The position numbers and the translations under genes are program-made. A stretch of 64,000 nt of DNA from Massilia sp. YIM B02443 (GTDB lineage Bacteria > Pseudomonadota > Gammaproteobacteria > Burkholderiales > Burkholderiaceae_D): assembly GCF_030411955.1 (NCBI RefSeq), contig NZ_JASNRA010000008.1, forward strand, positions 96,253-160,252. The letters are read 5' to 3'. Below are positions 26,271 through 37,825 of the stretch, piece by piece (within the stretch, counting starts at the first letter, position 1; the number at the start of each line of letters is the position of its first letter). Below the pieces are notes generated by a model. The model was not told where the DNA came from, made no database searches, and saw only the letters and a program-made list of their open reading frames with translations.

Positions 26271-26687
26271 ATGGCGTGCAAGATGTGGAAAGTGATGGCC
26301 ATGCTGGCGCCGCTGCTGTCATCGACAGCGGCGGCGCCGGCATCGGCCTGGTCCGGGGTTCCTGTCGTAACAAGCGAGAAGGCGAGGGCGGTCATGACGT
26401 TACGCGTAAGGCTGGGCGAAGGCTTCCAGAACAACACCGTGAGCGTGCGGGTCGATGGCAAGGAGGTGTTCAGCAAATCGGGGGTGAGCACCGACTGGAC
26501 CATCTCGCGCGCCGACGCGGTCGATGTGAAAACCGGGGCCGCCAGCGTGCAGCTCGACGTGGCGGTCGAAGGAGGACCGCGGGTGGCGCGCTCGATCGAC
26601 CCGGCACGGACGCCGTTCGTCGAAGTGCGGCTGGTGAACGATGAGCTGCAGTTGCTGCCGATGGGAGAGGAGCCCCCGATGCTGTAA
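26271..26687 (+). CDS. Small protein downstream of the metzincin-like gene, possibly secreted
   Basis: The 138-residue frame starts 8 bp after the preceding stop. Residues 1-26 could be a signal peptide (MWKVMAMLAPLLSSTAAAPASA). The rest looks beta-rich (TLRVRLGEGFQNNTVSVRVDGKEVFSKSGVSTDW). An internal ATG at 26394 would give a 97-residue protein without a leader and is a serious alternative, because the ribosome binding site at 26271 is weak. Family unknown. The tight spacing suggests co-transcription with the putative protease, perhaps as an accessory or inhibitor protein; that role is a guess. Confidence 0.55.
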   Translation: MACKMWKVMAMLAPLLSSTAAAPASAWSGVPVVTSEKARAVMTLRVRLGEGFQNNTVSVRVDGKEVFSKSGVSTDWTISRADAVDVKTGAASVQLDVAVEGGPRVARSIDPARTPFVEVRLVNDELQLLPMGEEPPML

Positions 26688-26693
26688 ATTTTT

Positions 26694-26724
26694 TTGCAAT
26701 CTGTTCGATCAACAGGGCTATAAT
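26694..26724 (+). promoter_or_regulatory. Promoter of the thi operon
   Basis: A perfect -10 TATAAT lies at 26719-26724, with TTGCAA at 26694-26699 as the best -35 (19-bp spacing, longer than optimal). Transcription would start near 26731, just at the hairpin that precedes the TPP aptamer. Confidence 0.6.
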
Positions 26725-26729
26725 TCCCG

Positions 26730-26748
26730 TGCTGCCTTCTTGGCAGCA
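26730..26748 (+). other. Perfect hairpin just 5' of the TPP riboswitch
   Basis: TGCTGCC (26730-26736) and GGCAGCA (26742-26748) form a 7-bp stem with loop TTCTT, at or near the expected transcript 5' end and immediately before the aptamer. It is not part of the conserved TPP fold and may protect the 5' end. Confidence 0.55.
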
Positions 26749-28846
<2,098 letters not shown>

Positions 28847-29050
28847 ATGACGCGGATCGAAGTCAACGGCGCGCCATGCAGCGTGCCGCCCGGGCAGACC
28901 TTGCTTGGCCTGCTCGAGCAGCTGGGCCTGAGCGGGCAGGGCATGGCGCTGGCGGTGAACCGCGAAGTGGTGCCGCGCCAGCAGTGGCTGGAACGCCATC
29001 TGCAGCAGGACGACAAAGTGGATATCGTGCGCGCCATCGGTGGCGGCTGA
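28847..29050 (+). CDS. thiS: Sulfur carrier protein ThiS
   Basis: The 67-residue ubiquitin-like protein ends in Gly-Gly-Gly (VRAIGGG). Its terminal glycine is adenylated by ThiF and carries sulfur for thiazole formation. The start ATG directly follows the thiC stop (TGAATG), so translation is coupled. thiG follows after 11 bp. Confidence 0.95.
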   Translation: MTRIEVNGAPCSVPPGQTLLGLLEQLGLSGQGMALAVNREVVPRQQWLERHLQQDDKVDIVRAIGGG

Positions 29051-29061
29051 GAGGAGACAAG

Positions 29062-29868
29062 ATGAATGCAATGACTGAACTGAAGAACGACGCGCCCTTG
29101 AACATCGCGGGCCGCACCTACAACTCGCGCCTGCTGGTCGGCAGCGGCAAGTACCGCGACCTGGCGCAGACCCGCGCGGCGACGCTGGCCGCCGGCGCCG
29201 AGATCATCACGGTGGCGATCCGGCGCGTGAATATCGGCCAGGACCCGAACGCGCCCAGCCTGCTGGACGTGCTGCCGCCGTCCGAATTCACGATCCTGCC
29301 GAATACCGCCGGCTGCTACACGGCCAGGGACGCGGTGTACACGCTGCAGATGGCGCGCGAGCTGCTCGGTGGCCACAAGCTGGTCAAGCTGGAGGTGCTG
29401 GGCGACCAGAAGACGCTGTTCCCGCACATGCCCGAAACCCTGGCGGCGGCGGAAACGCTGGTGCGCGACGGCTTCGACGTGATGGTCTACTGCAGCGACG
29501 ACCCGATCCAGGCGCGCATCCTGCAGGAGATCGGCTGCGTGGCGGTGATGCCGCTGGCGTCGCTGATCGGCTCCGGCATGGGCATCGTCAATCCGTGGAA
29601 CCTGTCCCTGATCGTCGAGCAGGCCACGGTGCCGGTGCTGGTCGACGCCGGCGTCGGCACCGCGTCGGATGCGGCGATCGCGATGGAGCTCGGCTGCGAC
29701 GGCGTGCTGATGAACACCGCGATCGCCGGCGCGCAAGACCCGGTGCGCATGGCGCGCGCCATGAAGCACGCGGTGCTGGCCGGGCGCGACGCCTACCTGG
29801 CCGGACGCATGCCGAAGCGCTTCGCCGCCTCGCCCTCGTCGCCGGTCGCTGGAAAGATCACCCCATGA
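29062..29868 (+). CDS. thiG: Thiazole synthase ThiG
   Basis: ThiG condenses deoxyxylulose phosphate, ThiS-thiocarboxylate and dehydroglycine into the thiazole ring. The 268 residues form a TIM barrel with [11 protein letters not shown] near the N-terminus, the Schiff-base lysine region [12 protein letters not shown] and the phosphate-binding [23 protein letters not shown] 29062 lies behind GAGGAGA; the longer open frame upstream overlaps thiC and thiS and is not real. It overlaps thiD by ATGA. Confidence 0.97.
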   Translation: MNAMTELKNDAPLNIAGRTYNSRLLVGSGKYRDLAQTRAATLAAGAEIITVAIRRVNIGQDPNAPSLLDVLPPSEFTILPNTAGCYTARDAVYTLQMARELLGGHKLVKLEVLGDQKTLFPHMPETLAAAETLVRDGFDVMVYCSDDPIQARILQEIGCVAVMPLASLIGSGMGIVNPWNLSLIVEQATVPVLVDAGVGTASDAAIAMELGCDGVLMNTAIAGAQDPVRMARAMKHAVLAGRDAYLAGRMPKRFAASPSSPVAGKITP

Positions 29869-30611
29869 CGCCGCCCGCAGTGCTCGTTTTTGCCGGCCTG
29901 GACCCGGGCGGCGGCGCCGGCCTGGCCGCCGACATCCTGGCCATCGCCGCGCAGGGCGCGCATGCGTTGCCGGTAGCCACCGCGCTTACCGCCCAGGACA
30001 ACAACCGCGTGTTCGGTAGCATGCCGGTGGCCGGACACCTGATCGTCGAACAGGCCAAGCCGCTAGTGGACGCGTTCGAGATCGCTGCGGTCAAGATCGG
30101 CATTCCCGGCAACGGCGACAACGCCGCCACCATCGCCGGGATCGTGCGCTCCTTGCGCGCGCGCCGACCGGATTTGCCGGTGGTGCTCGACCCGGTGCTG
30201 TTCAGCGGCCATGGCTACGCGCTTGGGCAGGGCGACGCCATCGCCGCCGTGCGCGCGCTGCTGCCGCTGGCGACGATCGCGCTGCCCAATCTGCACGAGG
30301 CGGCGCAGCTGGGCCGGATGGACTGCGAGAACGTCATGATCACCGGCGGGGACGTTGACGGCGAGGTCGTGCACAACACCTGGCTGCGCAGCGGCGAAAC
30401 GGTGCGCAGCTGGCGCTGGCCCAAGCTGCAGTCCACTTACCACGGCAGCGGCTGCACGCTGGCGGCCGCCGTGGTGGCGCGCCTGGCGCTGGGCCAGGAA
30501 CTGGAACAGGCGCTCGACGGCGCCCAGGCCTATACCTACCGCGCGCTGGTCGAGTCGTACGCGCTGGCGCCGGGGCAGCGCATCCCGCTCCGCATTATGC
30601 AATCGCCATGA
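29865..30611 (+). CDS. thiD: Hydroxymethylpyrimidine (phosphate) kinase ThiD
   Basis: The 248-residue ribokinase-fold enzyme phosphorylates HMP-P to HMP-PP. It shows the N-terminal [16 protein letters not shown], substrate-pocket residues in [11 protein letters not shown] and the catalytic/anion-hole segment [14 protein letters not shown]. The start codon overlaps the thiG stop by four bases. An alternative reading as a phosphomethylpyrimidine kinase specialised in salvage would still place it in thiamine synthesis. Confidence 0.93.
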   Translation: MTPPAVLVFAGLDPGGGAGLAADILAIAAQGAHALPVATALTAQDNNRVFGSMPVAGHLIVEQAKPLVDAFEIAAVKIGIPGNGDNAATIAGIVRSLRARRPDLPVVLDPVLFSGHGYALGQGDAIAAVRALLPLATIALPNLHEAAQLGRMDCENVMITGGDVDGEVVHNTWLRSGETVRSWRWPKLQSTYHGSGCTLAAAVVARLALGQELEQALDGAQAYTYRALVESYALAPGQRIPLRIMQSP

Positions 30612-30623
30612 AAGGAGTTCCCC

Positions 30624-31238
30624 ATGCGAGGCTTGTACCTGGTCACCCCCAACTGGGATGACACCGACCGCCTGCTGGCCGTCACCGCCCAGGCATTGGA
30701 AGCCGGCGCGGCGCTGGTGCAGTACCGCCACAAGGACGCCCGTCCCGAGCTGCGCGCCGAGCAGGCCGCGGCCCTGTTGAAGCTGTGCCGGCGCCATGGC
30801 ACGCCGCTGGTGATCAACGACCACCTCGACCTGTGCCAGGCGCTGGATGCCGACGGCGTGCACCTGGGCCACACCGACCAGGGCATCGCCGGCGCGCGCG
30901 CGCTGCTGGGCCGCGACAAGATCGTCGGCGCCTCCTGCTACGGCGAACTGGCGCTGGCGCGCACGGCGCAGGCGGCCGGGGCCAGCTACGTGGCCTTCGG
31001 CGGCTTCTATCCGTCGCCGGTCAAGAAGTACACCTTCGTCACGCCGCCCGAGCGGCTGGACGAGGCGCGCGCCGAGATCACGCTGCCGGTCGTGGTCATC
31101 GGCGGCATGACCCCCAGCAATGCCGCGCCGCTGGTGGCGCGCGGGGCCGACATGGTCGCGGCGATCACCAGCGTGTACGGATCGCCCGAACCGGACGCGG
31201 CCGCGCGCGCGTTCGGAGCGCTGTTCAGGCCTGCTTGA
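30624..31238 (+). CDS. thiE: Thiamine-phosphate synthase ThiE
   Basis: ThiE joins HMP-PP and the thiazole phosphate to give thiamine monophosphate. The 204 residues form a TIM barrel with VQYRHKDA, VINDHLDLCQALDADGVHLGHTD and the C-terminal phosphate-binding VIGGMTPSNAAPLVARGADMVAAI. A strong AAAGGAG site precedes the ATG, 12 bp after thiD. It is the last thi gene here; the following channel-like gene has a separate role. Confidence 0.96.
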   Translation: MRGLYLVTPNWDDTDRLLAVTAQALEAGAALVQYRHKDARPELRAEQAAALLKLCRRHGTPLVINDHLDLCQALDADGVHLGHTDQGIAGARALLGRDKIVGASCYGELALARTAQAAGASYVAFGGFYPSPVKKYTFVTPPERLDEARAEITLPVVVIGGMTPSNAAPLVARGADMVAAITSVYGSPEPDAAARAFGALFRPA

Positions 31239-31276
31239 TCCTACAATGGCGCATCGTGACTTTCGTTGCTGCGCCC

Positions 31277-31990
31277 ATGTCGCCACTGCGCCTCTTCATC
31301 CACACCCGCCGCCACCCGTCCGCCATCCTGCTGCTGGTGCAGCTGGCCGGCATGCTGGCCTATCCGTTCATCGAGCGCACCCCGGCCGGGCAGGTGGCGT
31401 TCAACGCCTTCGGCATCGTGGTGCTGGCCTTTACCATCCGCATGGTACGGCGCACGCCGGGCGAGGTGCGCGTCAGCTGGGCGCTGGCGGTGCCGATCAT
31501 CGCGCTGCTGCTGGCCCAGATCCTGTTCGGCCTGCGCCAGCTGCTGCCCTGGTCGTCGGGCCTGGAGGCGCTGTTCTACTTCTACGCGGCCGGCAGCCTG
31601 ATCGCCTACATGATGGACGACGAACTGGCCACCACCGACGAGCTGTTCGCCGCCGGCGCCACCTTCACCCTGCTGGCCTGGGCCTTCACTCATCTGTACA
31701 TACTGCTGCAGGAAGTCCATCCCGGCTCGTTCGGCGCTGCGGTGAACCCCGACGCCCCGCGCACCTGGACCGAACTGAATTACCTGAGCTTCGCCCTGCT
31801 GTCGAGCACCGGCATCGGCGACGTGATCCCGCTCACGGTGCACGCGCGCTCGCTGGCCAGCGTCGAGATGCTGGTCGGCCTGATGTACCTGGCGGTGGTG
31901 GTGGCGCGCCTGATCGCGTTCACCACCCGCACCCGGATCGCGGTCGGGCGCGCACGCCGGCGCGAGCGCGAGGAGTGGGAACAGGACTGA
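31277..31990 (+). CDS. Potassium-channel-like membrane protein
   Basis: The 237-residue protein has about six hydrophobic segments and a pore-like region LNYLSFALLSSTGIGDVIP near residue 178. TGIGD resembles the TVGYG selectivity filter and is followed by a last membrane helix (MLVGLMYLAVVVARLIAF), as in two-pore-helix ion channel domains. Ion selectivity is uncertain because the filter is not canonical. The start is taken at ATG 31277; a GTG at 31256 in the same frame is possible. No regulatory RCK domain is present. Confidence 0.75.
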   Translation: MSPLRLFIHTRRHPSAILLLVQLAGMLAYPFIERTPAGQVAFNAFGIVVLAFTIRMVRRTPGEVRVSWALAVPIIALLLAQILFGLRQLLPWSSGLEALFYFYAAGSLIAYMMDDELATTDELFAAGATFTLLAWAFTHLYILLQEVHPGSFGAAVNPDAPRTWTELNYLSFALLSSTGIGDVIPLTVHARSLASVEMLVGLMYLAVVVARLIAFTTRTRIAVGRARRREREEWEQD

Positions 31991-32047
31991 TGCCCACGCC
32001 CGGCATTGCTTGCTAGAATCATCACTCCACCTTTACCGGAGTCGACC

Positions 32048-32569
32048 ATGGTTCACCAGCTTGCCGCGTTATCGATTCGGCCCTTCCGCGCCGAGGAATG
32101 GCCGGCCTATCGCGCGCTGCGCCTGCGCGCGCTGGCCGATGCGCCGGATGCGTTCAGCACCACGCTCGACACCCAGCAGGAGTTGCCGCCCGAGACCTGG
32201 GCCGCGCGCCTGAGCGCGGCGGCCGCCTCCGGCAAGGACTGCCCGCTGGTGGCCGAGCTGCACGGCGAGCCGGTCGGCATGGCCTGGACCAAGGTCGATG
32301 CCGACGATCCCGCCATCGTCAACCTGTTCCAGATGTGGGTCGCGCCCGAGGCGCGCGGGCAGGGCGTGGCGGCGGCGCTACTGGCCGAAGCCGTGCGCTG
32401 GTCCGGCGCGCGCGGGGCGCAGGCATTGCAGCTGGGCGTGAATTGCGCCAACCTGCCGGCCGTGCGCCTGTGCCAGCGCGCCGGCTTTCTCGAGACCGGC
32501 CTGCGCGAACCGTTCCGCCCCGGCTCGGAACTGGTCGAGCAGCGCATGCGGCTGGCGCTGGCAAGCTGA
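32048..32569 (+). CDS. GNAT family N-acetyltransferase
   Basis: The 173-residue protein is a single GNAT domain. The acetyl-CoA binding segment is VAPEARGQGVAAALLAEAVRW, followed by LGVNCANLPAVRLCQRAGFLETG. The substrate is unknown; the N-terminal layout (IRPFRAEEWPAYRALRLRALADAPDAFSTT) is common in acetyltransferases acting on small molecules or protein N-termini. ATG 32048 follows CCGGAG. A -10-like TAGAAT at 32014-32019 may be its promoter. Confidence 0.9.
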   Translation: MVHQLAALSIRPFRAEEWPAYRALRLRALADAPDAFSTTLDTQQELPPETWAARLSAAAASGKDCPLVAELHGEPVGMAWTKVDADDPAIVNLFQMWVAPEARGQGVAAALLAEAVRWSGARGAQALQLGVNCANLPAVRLCQRAGFLETGLREPFRPGSELVEQRMRLALAS

Positions 32570-32578
32570 GATGCCACC

Positions 32579-33157
32579 TTACCCGGCCGCCAGCGCGCGC
32601 AAATAGTTCACCGCGCGCACGCCGGGATAGCCGGCGCGCGCCGGATACGTAGGCATGTAGTACATCCAGTAACTGATCGTGCGGCTGTCGACGGTGTTCA
32701 GGTAGCGCGGATTGTCGCGCACGAACGCGGCCAGGGCGTGCTGCATGTCCGGCGCCAGCGTCGGCAGCGCGTCTGCGATCGGCTGCACGATCTCGACCAC
32801 GTAGTCGCCGATCAGTTGCACGATGAACGGCACCATCCAGGGCTGTGGCGCGGCCAGTATGTGACGCACGGATTCCTCGCGCGTGTAGCCGCTGTGGTGG
32901 CAGGTGCCGAGGCACCAGGCGATGCCTTGCTGTAGCTGGCTGCGGCCCTGGTGTTGCCAGATCAGGTTCAGGTCGAAGTAGACGCGTGATGGAATCGTCA
33001 GCTGTTCGCCCTCGAACGTCACGGAATAGGAATACAGATCGCGGTCCGGGTCCCAGCCGGCGCTCAGTGCGGTCACGGTGGGCCGCAGTGCGGCAGGGAA
33101 GGCAAGGGAAAGGTCGAGCGGACGGGGTGCGGCAGGCACTTTCGCGGTACGGGGCAT
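32579..33157 (-). CDS. Hypothetical protein, 192 residues
   Basis: A soluble protein of no recognised family. It has no signal peptide or membrane segment and is rich in aromatic residues, especially near the C-terminus (TISYWMYYMPTYPARAGYPGV). A central CLGTCHHSGYTREESVRHIL segment contains two cysteines and two histidines that could bind metal, but no known motif is complete. Codon use matches the neighbours, so it is a genuine gene. It is convergent with the GNAT gene, with nine bases between stops. Confidence 0.75.
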   Translation of the reverse strand: MPRTAKVPAAPRPLDLSLAFPAALRPTVTALSAGWDPDRDLYSYSVTFEGEQLTIPSRVYFDLNLIWQHQGRSQLQQGIAWCLGTCHHSGYTREESVRHILAAPQPWMVPFIVQLIGDYVVEIVQPIADALPTLAPDMQHALAAFVRDNPRYLNTVDSRTISYWMYYMPTYPARAGYPGVRAVNYLRALAAG

Positions 33158-33363
33158 GGTGTTTCTCCAGTTGGCCCTGCAAAGGTGCAGGGAACGATGC
33201 TATCCGATTCCCCACGGCCGCGCCAGCCCTCTCCGCGAATCTGGCATGATCCGTTTCCCGATTGGCGCCGCATGGAAGGCGCATGCTATATTTTTCGCGT
33301 GTTCCGCATGTGTCCGGCAACATCGCCGTCCGCGGCGCCACCGCAGTCCGTACAGGAGGCAGC

Positions 33364-34011
33364 ATGAATCCGCCATCGTCCCCACGCCGCCTGGTCCTGA
33401 TCGTCGACGACGACGCACTGCTGCGCGAATACCTGGGCGAAGTGCTGCGCCACGCCGGCCATGACACCCTGGACGCCGGCACCGCGGCCCAGGCCCTGCG
33501 CGTGATCGAGGAGCGCGGCGCCGACATCGCGCTGGTGCTGCTCGACATCGAGATGCCCGGCATGTCCGGCCTGGACCTGGCGCGCCTGCTGCGCGAAGAG
33601 TCGCCCATCCCCTTCATGTTCCTGTCCGCCAGCGACGACGCCGCCAGTTCGCGCGCCGCCGCCGATGCCGGCGCGGTCGGCTACGTCGTGAAACCGGTGG
33701 ACGCGGCGCGCCTGCTGCCGGCATTCGAGGCGGCGCTGGCGCGCGGCGACGACATCCGGCGCCTGCAGCGCAGCGAAGCGAACCTGACGTCGGCGCTGGC
33801 GGCCGGGCGCGAGACCAGCATCGCGGTCGGCATCCTGATGGCGCGCTTCCGGATCGACCGCCACACCGCTTTCGAGGCGATGCGCGACCAGGCTAGAACG
33901 CAGCGGCGCAAGGTGGGCGAGGTGGCAGAGGAAATCCTGGCGGCGGAAGAGACCTTGAACGCCATGCACGCCGTCATCGGCGAGCGCATCCGGGGACGTG
34001 GACGCACGTGA
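33364..34011 (+). CDS. Response regulator with ANTAR RNA-binding domain
   Basis: The 215-residue protein has a receiver domain with the DDD pocket (residues 15-17), phospho-acceptor D61 (LVLLDIEMPGMSG) and the YVVKPVD lysine, followed by an ANTAR domain at about residues 145-205 (VGILMARFRIDRHTAFEAMRDQARTQRRKVGEVAEEIL). ANTAR proteins prevent transcription termination by binding paired hexaloop hairpins in nascent RNA, as in AmiR/NasR. No kinase gene is adjacent. GGAGG precedes ATG 33364. Confidence 0.93.
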   Translation: MNPPSSPRRLVLIVDDDALLREYLGEVLRHAGHDTLDAGTAAQALRVIEERGADIALVLLDIEMPGMSGLDLARLLREESPIPFMFLSASDDAASSRAAADAGAVGYVVKPVDAARLLPAFEAALARGDDIRRLQRSEANLTSALAAGRETSIAVGILMARFRIDRHTAFEAMRDQARTQRRKVGEVAEEILAAEETLNAMHAVIGERIRGRGRT

Positions 34012-34089
34012 TTTTTCAAGCTTGCTATCATGTCACCCTTGCGGCGCACGCATGAGGCGCAAATTTTCATCAAGCAATAGGATTACGAC

Positions 34090-35196
<1,107 letters not shown>

Positions 35197-35208
35197 TACG
35201 GCTGACCC

Positions 35209-35238
35209 GGCTGGGACGGTGCCGGCATCGTTCCAGCC
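35209..35238 (+). terminator. Possible terminator hairpin after adhC
   Basis: GGCTGGGACG (35209-35218) pairs with CGTTCCAGCC (35229-35238) through one G-U pair, with a 10-nt loop, just past the adhC stop. The following sequence is AAGGTTTT, so the U-tract is delayed and termination may be partial. Confidence 0.45.
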
Positions 35239-35376
35239 AAGGTTTTATCCGTCCACTCCGCATTTTCAACCGTCTGTCGCACCCCGATAGCCGCGTCCTC
35301 CCGCTTTCCCTACAGTGCGTCCATCGGCAGCCCCGCCTGCCCAACCATCCGCCGCAACGGCGCAAGGAGGAAGCCC

Positions 35377-36222
35377 ATGTTCCGCACCCGTCAATCCACC
35401 TGGAAACTCGCCCTGCCCATGCTCGGCCTGGCCACCAGCGCCGCGCTGGCCACCTTCACCATTCCGGCCCAGGCCGCAGGCGAGGGCGCGCGCGTGACGC
35501 GGGTGGCGGCCGCGAGCGAACCGTATGCGCTGGTGCGCGCCGACGGCAAGGGCTTCAACATCAGCGGCAGCAGCGACGACTGGGACGAGGTGCGCGCCGC
35601 CCAGCGCAGCATCAAGGGCGAGTTCATCTGGTTCCGCGACGGCGGCCGGTCGTACGTGATCCAGGATCCGGCCGTGATGGCCAGGGCGCGCGCCGCCTGG
35701 GCGCCGCTCGACCGCCTGGGCAAGCAGCTGGATGGCTACGGCAAGGAAATGGAAGTCCACAGCAAGAAAATGGACGCGCTCGGCCGCGACATGGACCAGG
35801 CAGCGGCCGGCATGCAGCACCTGCCCCGCAGGGAGGACATGGCCGGCGTCGACGAAGGCATGGAGGCGCTGGGACGCAAGATGGATGCGCTGGGGCGCAA
35901 GATGGCCGTCACCCGTGACGATGCGGAACGCGTGCGCCTTGGACGCGAAATGGAAGAGGTGGGTGAGCGCATGGAGGCGGCGGGCCGCCGCATCGAGCAA
36001 GCCCATGATTCGCCGCAGGTGCGGCAGGCCCAGGTTTCGATGAAGCAGATCGGACGCCAGATGGAACTGGCCGGGCAGCCGATGGAGGCTGTGGGTAAGA
36101 AGATGGGCGTGCTCGGCAAGGAGATGGAGCGCGAGAGCAAGGCGGCCGACCGCACCGTGCGCGCCCTGATCCGCGACGCCCATGCCAAGGGCCTGGCGCG
36201 CCCGGCGCCAGGCGTTGGCTGA
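35377..36222 (+). CDS. Secreted Met-rich coiled-coil protein
   Basis: The 281-residue protein has a signal peptide ending near AQA (residue 33), then a short domain (SGSSDDWDEVRAAQRSIKGE; FIWFRDGGRSYVIQDP) and a long helical region with repeated M-ALG-K-M units (MEALGRKMDALGRKM and variants) from about residue 115 to 260. I recall this pairing from C-terminal parts of some M56-family sensor proteins, but no peptidase domain is present here. A perfect AAGGAGG precedes the ATG. Function unknown; a periplasmic scaffold or ligand-binding coiled coil is plausible. Confidence 0.75.
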   Translation: MFRTRQSTWKLALPMLGLATSAALATFTIPAQAAGEGARVTRVAAASEPYALVRADGKGFNISGSSDDWDEVRAAQRSIKGEFIWFRDGGRSYVIQDPAVMARARAAWAPLDRLGKQLDGYGKEMEVHSKKMDALGRDMDQAAAGMQHLPRREDMAGVDEGMEALGRKMDALGRKMAVTRDDAERVRLGREMEEVGERMEAAGRRIEQAHDSPQVRQAQVSMKQIGRQMELAGQPMEAVGKKMGVLGKEMERESKAADRTVRALIRDAHAKGLARPAPGVG

Positions 36223-36225
36223 TCC

Positions 36226-37770
36226 TTACGCCGCGTCTGGCGGCAGCATCGAGCCGGTATCGCGATACCGCACGTGCCACGAGAACGCTTTCTCCAGCAC
36301 GTGCGGCGTCTGCCCGCCGCCGCGTTTGGCTTCTTCGAGATAATCGCGCAGCATGCTTTTGTACGGCTCTGCCACGCAGCGCTCGATGATGCGCTCGGCG
36401 CGCTCGCGCGGCGCCAGGCCGCGCAGGTCGGCCAGGCCGACGTCGGTGACCACGATGTCGACGTCGTGCTCGGTATGGTCGACGTGCGACACCATCGGCA
36501 CGATGCTCGAGATCTTGCCGCCTTTCGCGACCGACTTGGTGGCGAACACCGACAGGTAGGCATTGCGCGCGAAGTCGCCCGAGCCGCCGATCCCGTTCAT
36601 CATGTGCGTGCCCAGCACATGGGTCGAATTCACGTTGCCGTAGATGTCGAATTCGAGCGCGGTATTGATCGCGATGATGCCGAGCCGGCGGATCACTTCC
36701 GGATGGTTGCTGACCTCTTGCGGACGCAGCACCAGCCGCTCCTTGTAGCGTTCCAGTTCGCCGAACACCTGCCGGCCCTTGTCCTCGGACAACGTGATCG
36801 AGGAGCCCGACGCGAAGTCCAGCTTGCCGGCGTCGAACAGGTCGAAGGTCGAGTCCTGCAGCACTTCCGAATACATGGTCAGGCCGCTGAACGGACCATC
36901 GATCAGGCCGCTCACCACCGCATTGGCGATGGTGCCGATGCCGGCCTGGATCGGCATCAGCCGCTCGGTCAGGCGGCCGGCCGCGATCTCGCTGTTGAAG
37001 AATCCGATCAGGTGGCCGGCGATGGCCGCCGTTTCCGCATCCGGCGGCAGGATGGTCGAAGCGCTGTCGCACTTTTCGGTCAGCACGATGGCGACGATTT
37101 TTTCGGGCGGAATATCGATGGTGCTGGTGCCGATGCGGTCGCTCACGGTCATCAGCGGCATCGGTTCGCGCGCCGGGCGCTGCTTGGGGATGAAAATGTC
37201 GTGCAGCCCTTCCAGCGCCGGCGACTGGCTCAGGTTGATCTCGACGATCACTTTCTCGGCCAGGATCGCGAAGCTGGCGCTGTTGCCGACCGAGGTGGTG
37301 GGGACGATCGCGCCGTCTTCGGTGATGGCGATGGCTTCCACGATGGCGACGTCGACCGGCGCGATCTGGCGCGTGCGCAGCAGTTCGACGGTCTCGGACA
37401 GGTGCTGGTCGATGAACATCACTTCGCCGGCATTGATCGCCTTGCGCAACTTGGGATCGGCCTGGAACGGCATGCGCCGCGCCAGCACGCCGGACTCGGC
37501 CAGCGTGGCGTCGATGTCGCTGCCGAGCGAGGCGCCGGTGATCAGGGTGATGCTGAGCGGATCGCGCCGCGCCCGTTCGGCCAGCGCCAGCGGCACCGCC
37601 TTGGCGTCGCCGGCGCGGGTGAAGCCGCTCATGCCGACGGTCATGCCATCGCGGATCCATTCCGCGGCCGCGGCCGGGGTGGTGATGCGCTCGCGCAGCG
37701 CGGGCAGGCGGATGCGGTCGTTCGCAATGTCGTTGGCCATCTCGTGAGCAAAATCGTGATCGTGATGCAT
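36226..37770 (-). CDS. Succinate CoA-transferase / acetyl-CoA hydrolase family
   Basis: The 514-residue protein belongs to the class I CoA-transferase family that includes acetyl-CoA:succinate CoA-transferase and acetyl-CoA hydrolase. Visible segments are AAAEWIRDGMTVGMSGFTRAGDAKAVP at the N-terminus, VVSGLIDGPFSGLTMYSEV, and MNGIGGSGDFARNAYLSVF near the C-terminus. It probably moves CoA between acetyl-CoA and succinate. ATG 37770 is preferred because GAGGA precedes it; the frame runs to 37794. It is convergent with the Met-rich protein gene, three bases apart. Confidence 0.9.
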   Translation of the reverse strand: MHHDHDFAHEMANDIANDRIRLPALRERITTPAAAAEWIRDGMTVGMSGFTRAGDAKAVPLALAERARRDPLSITLITGASLGSDIDATLAESGVLARRMPFQADPKLRKAINAGEVMFIDQHLSETVELLRTRQIAPVDVAIVEAIAITEDGAIVPTTSVGNSASFAILAEKVIVEINLSQSPALEGLHDIFIPKQRPAREPMPLMTVSDRIGTSTIDIPPEKIVAIVLTEKCDSASTILPPDAETAAIAGHLIGFFNSEIAAGRLTERLMPIQAGIGTIANAVVSGLIDGPFSGLTMYSEVLQDSTFDLFDAGKLDFASGSSITLSEDKGRQVFGELERYKERLVLRPQEVSNHPEVIRRLGIIAINTALEFDIYGNVNSTHVLGTHMMNGIGGSGDFARNAYLSVFATKSVAKGGKISSIVPMVSHVDHTEHDVDIVVTDVGLADLRGLAPRERAERIIERCVAEPYKSMLRDYLEEAKRGGGQTPHVLEKAFSWHVRYRDTGSMLPPDAA

Positions 37771-37825
37771 GGTTCCTCGGGTCCTCTTCAACATGCGCCC
37801 TTTTTGAAGGGCGTCTCTCCAACGG

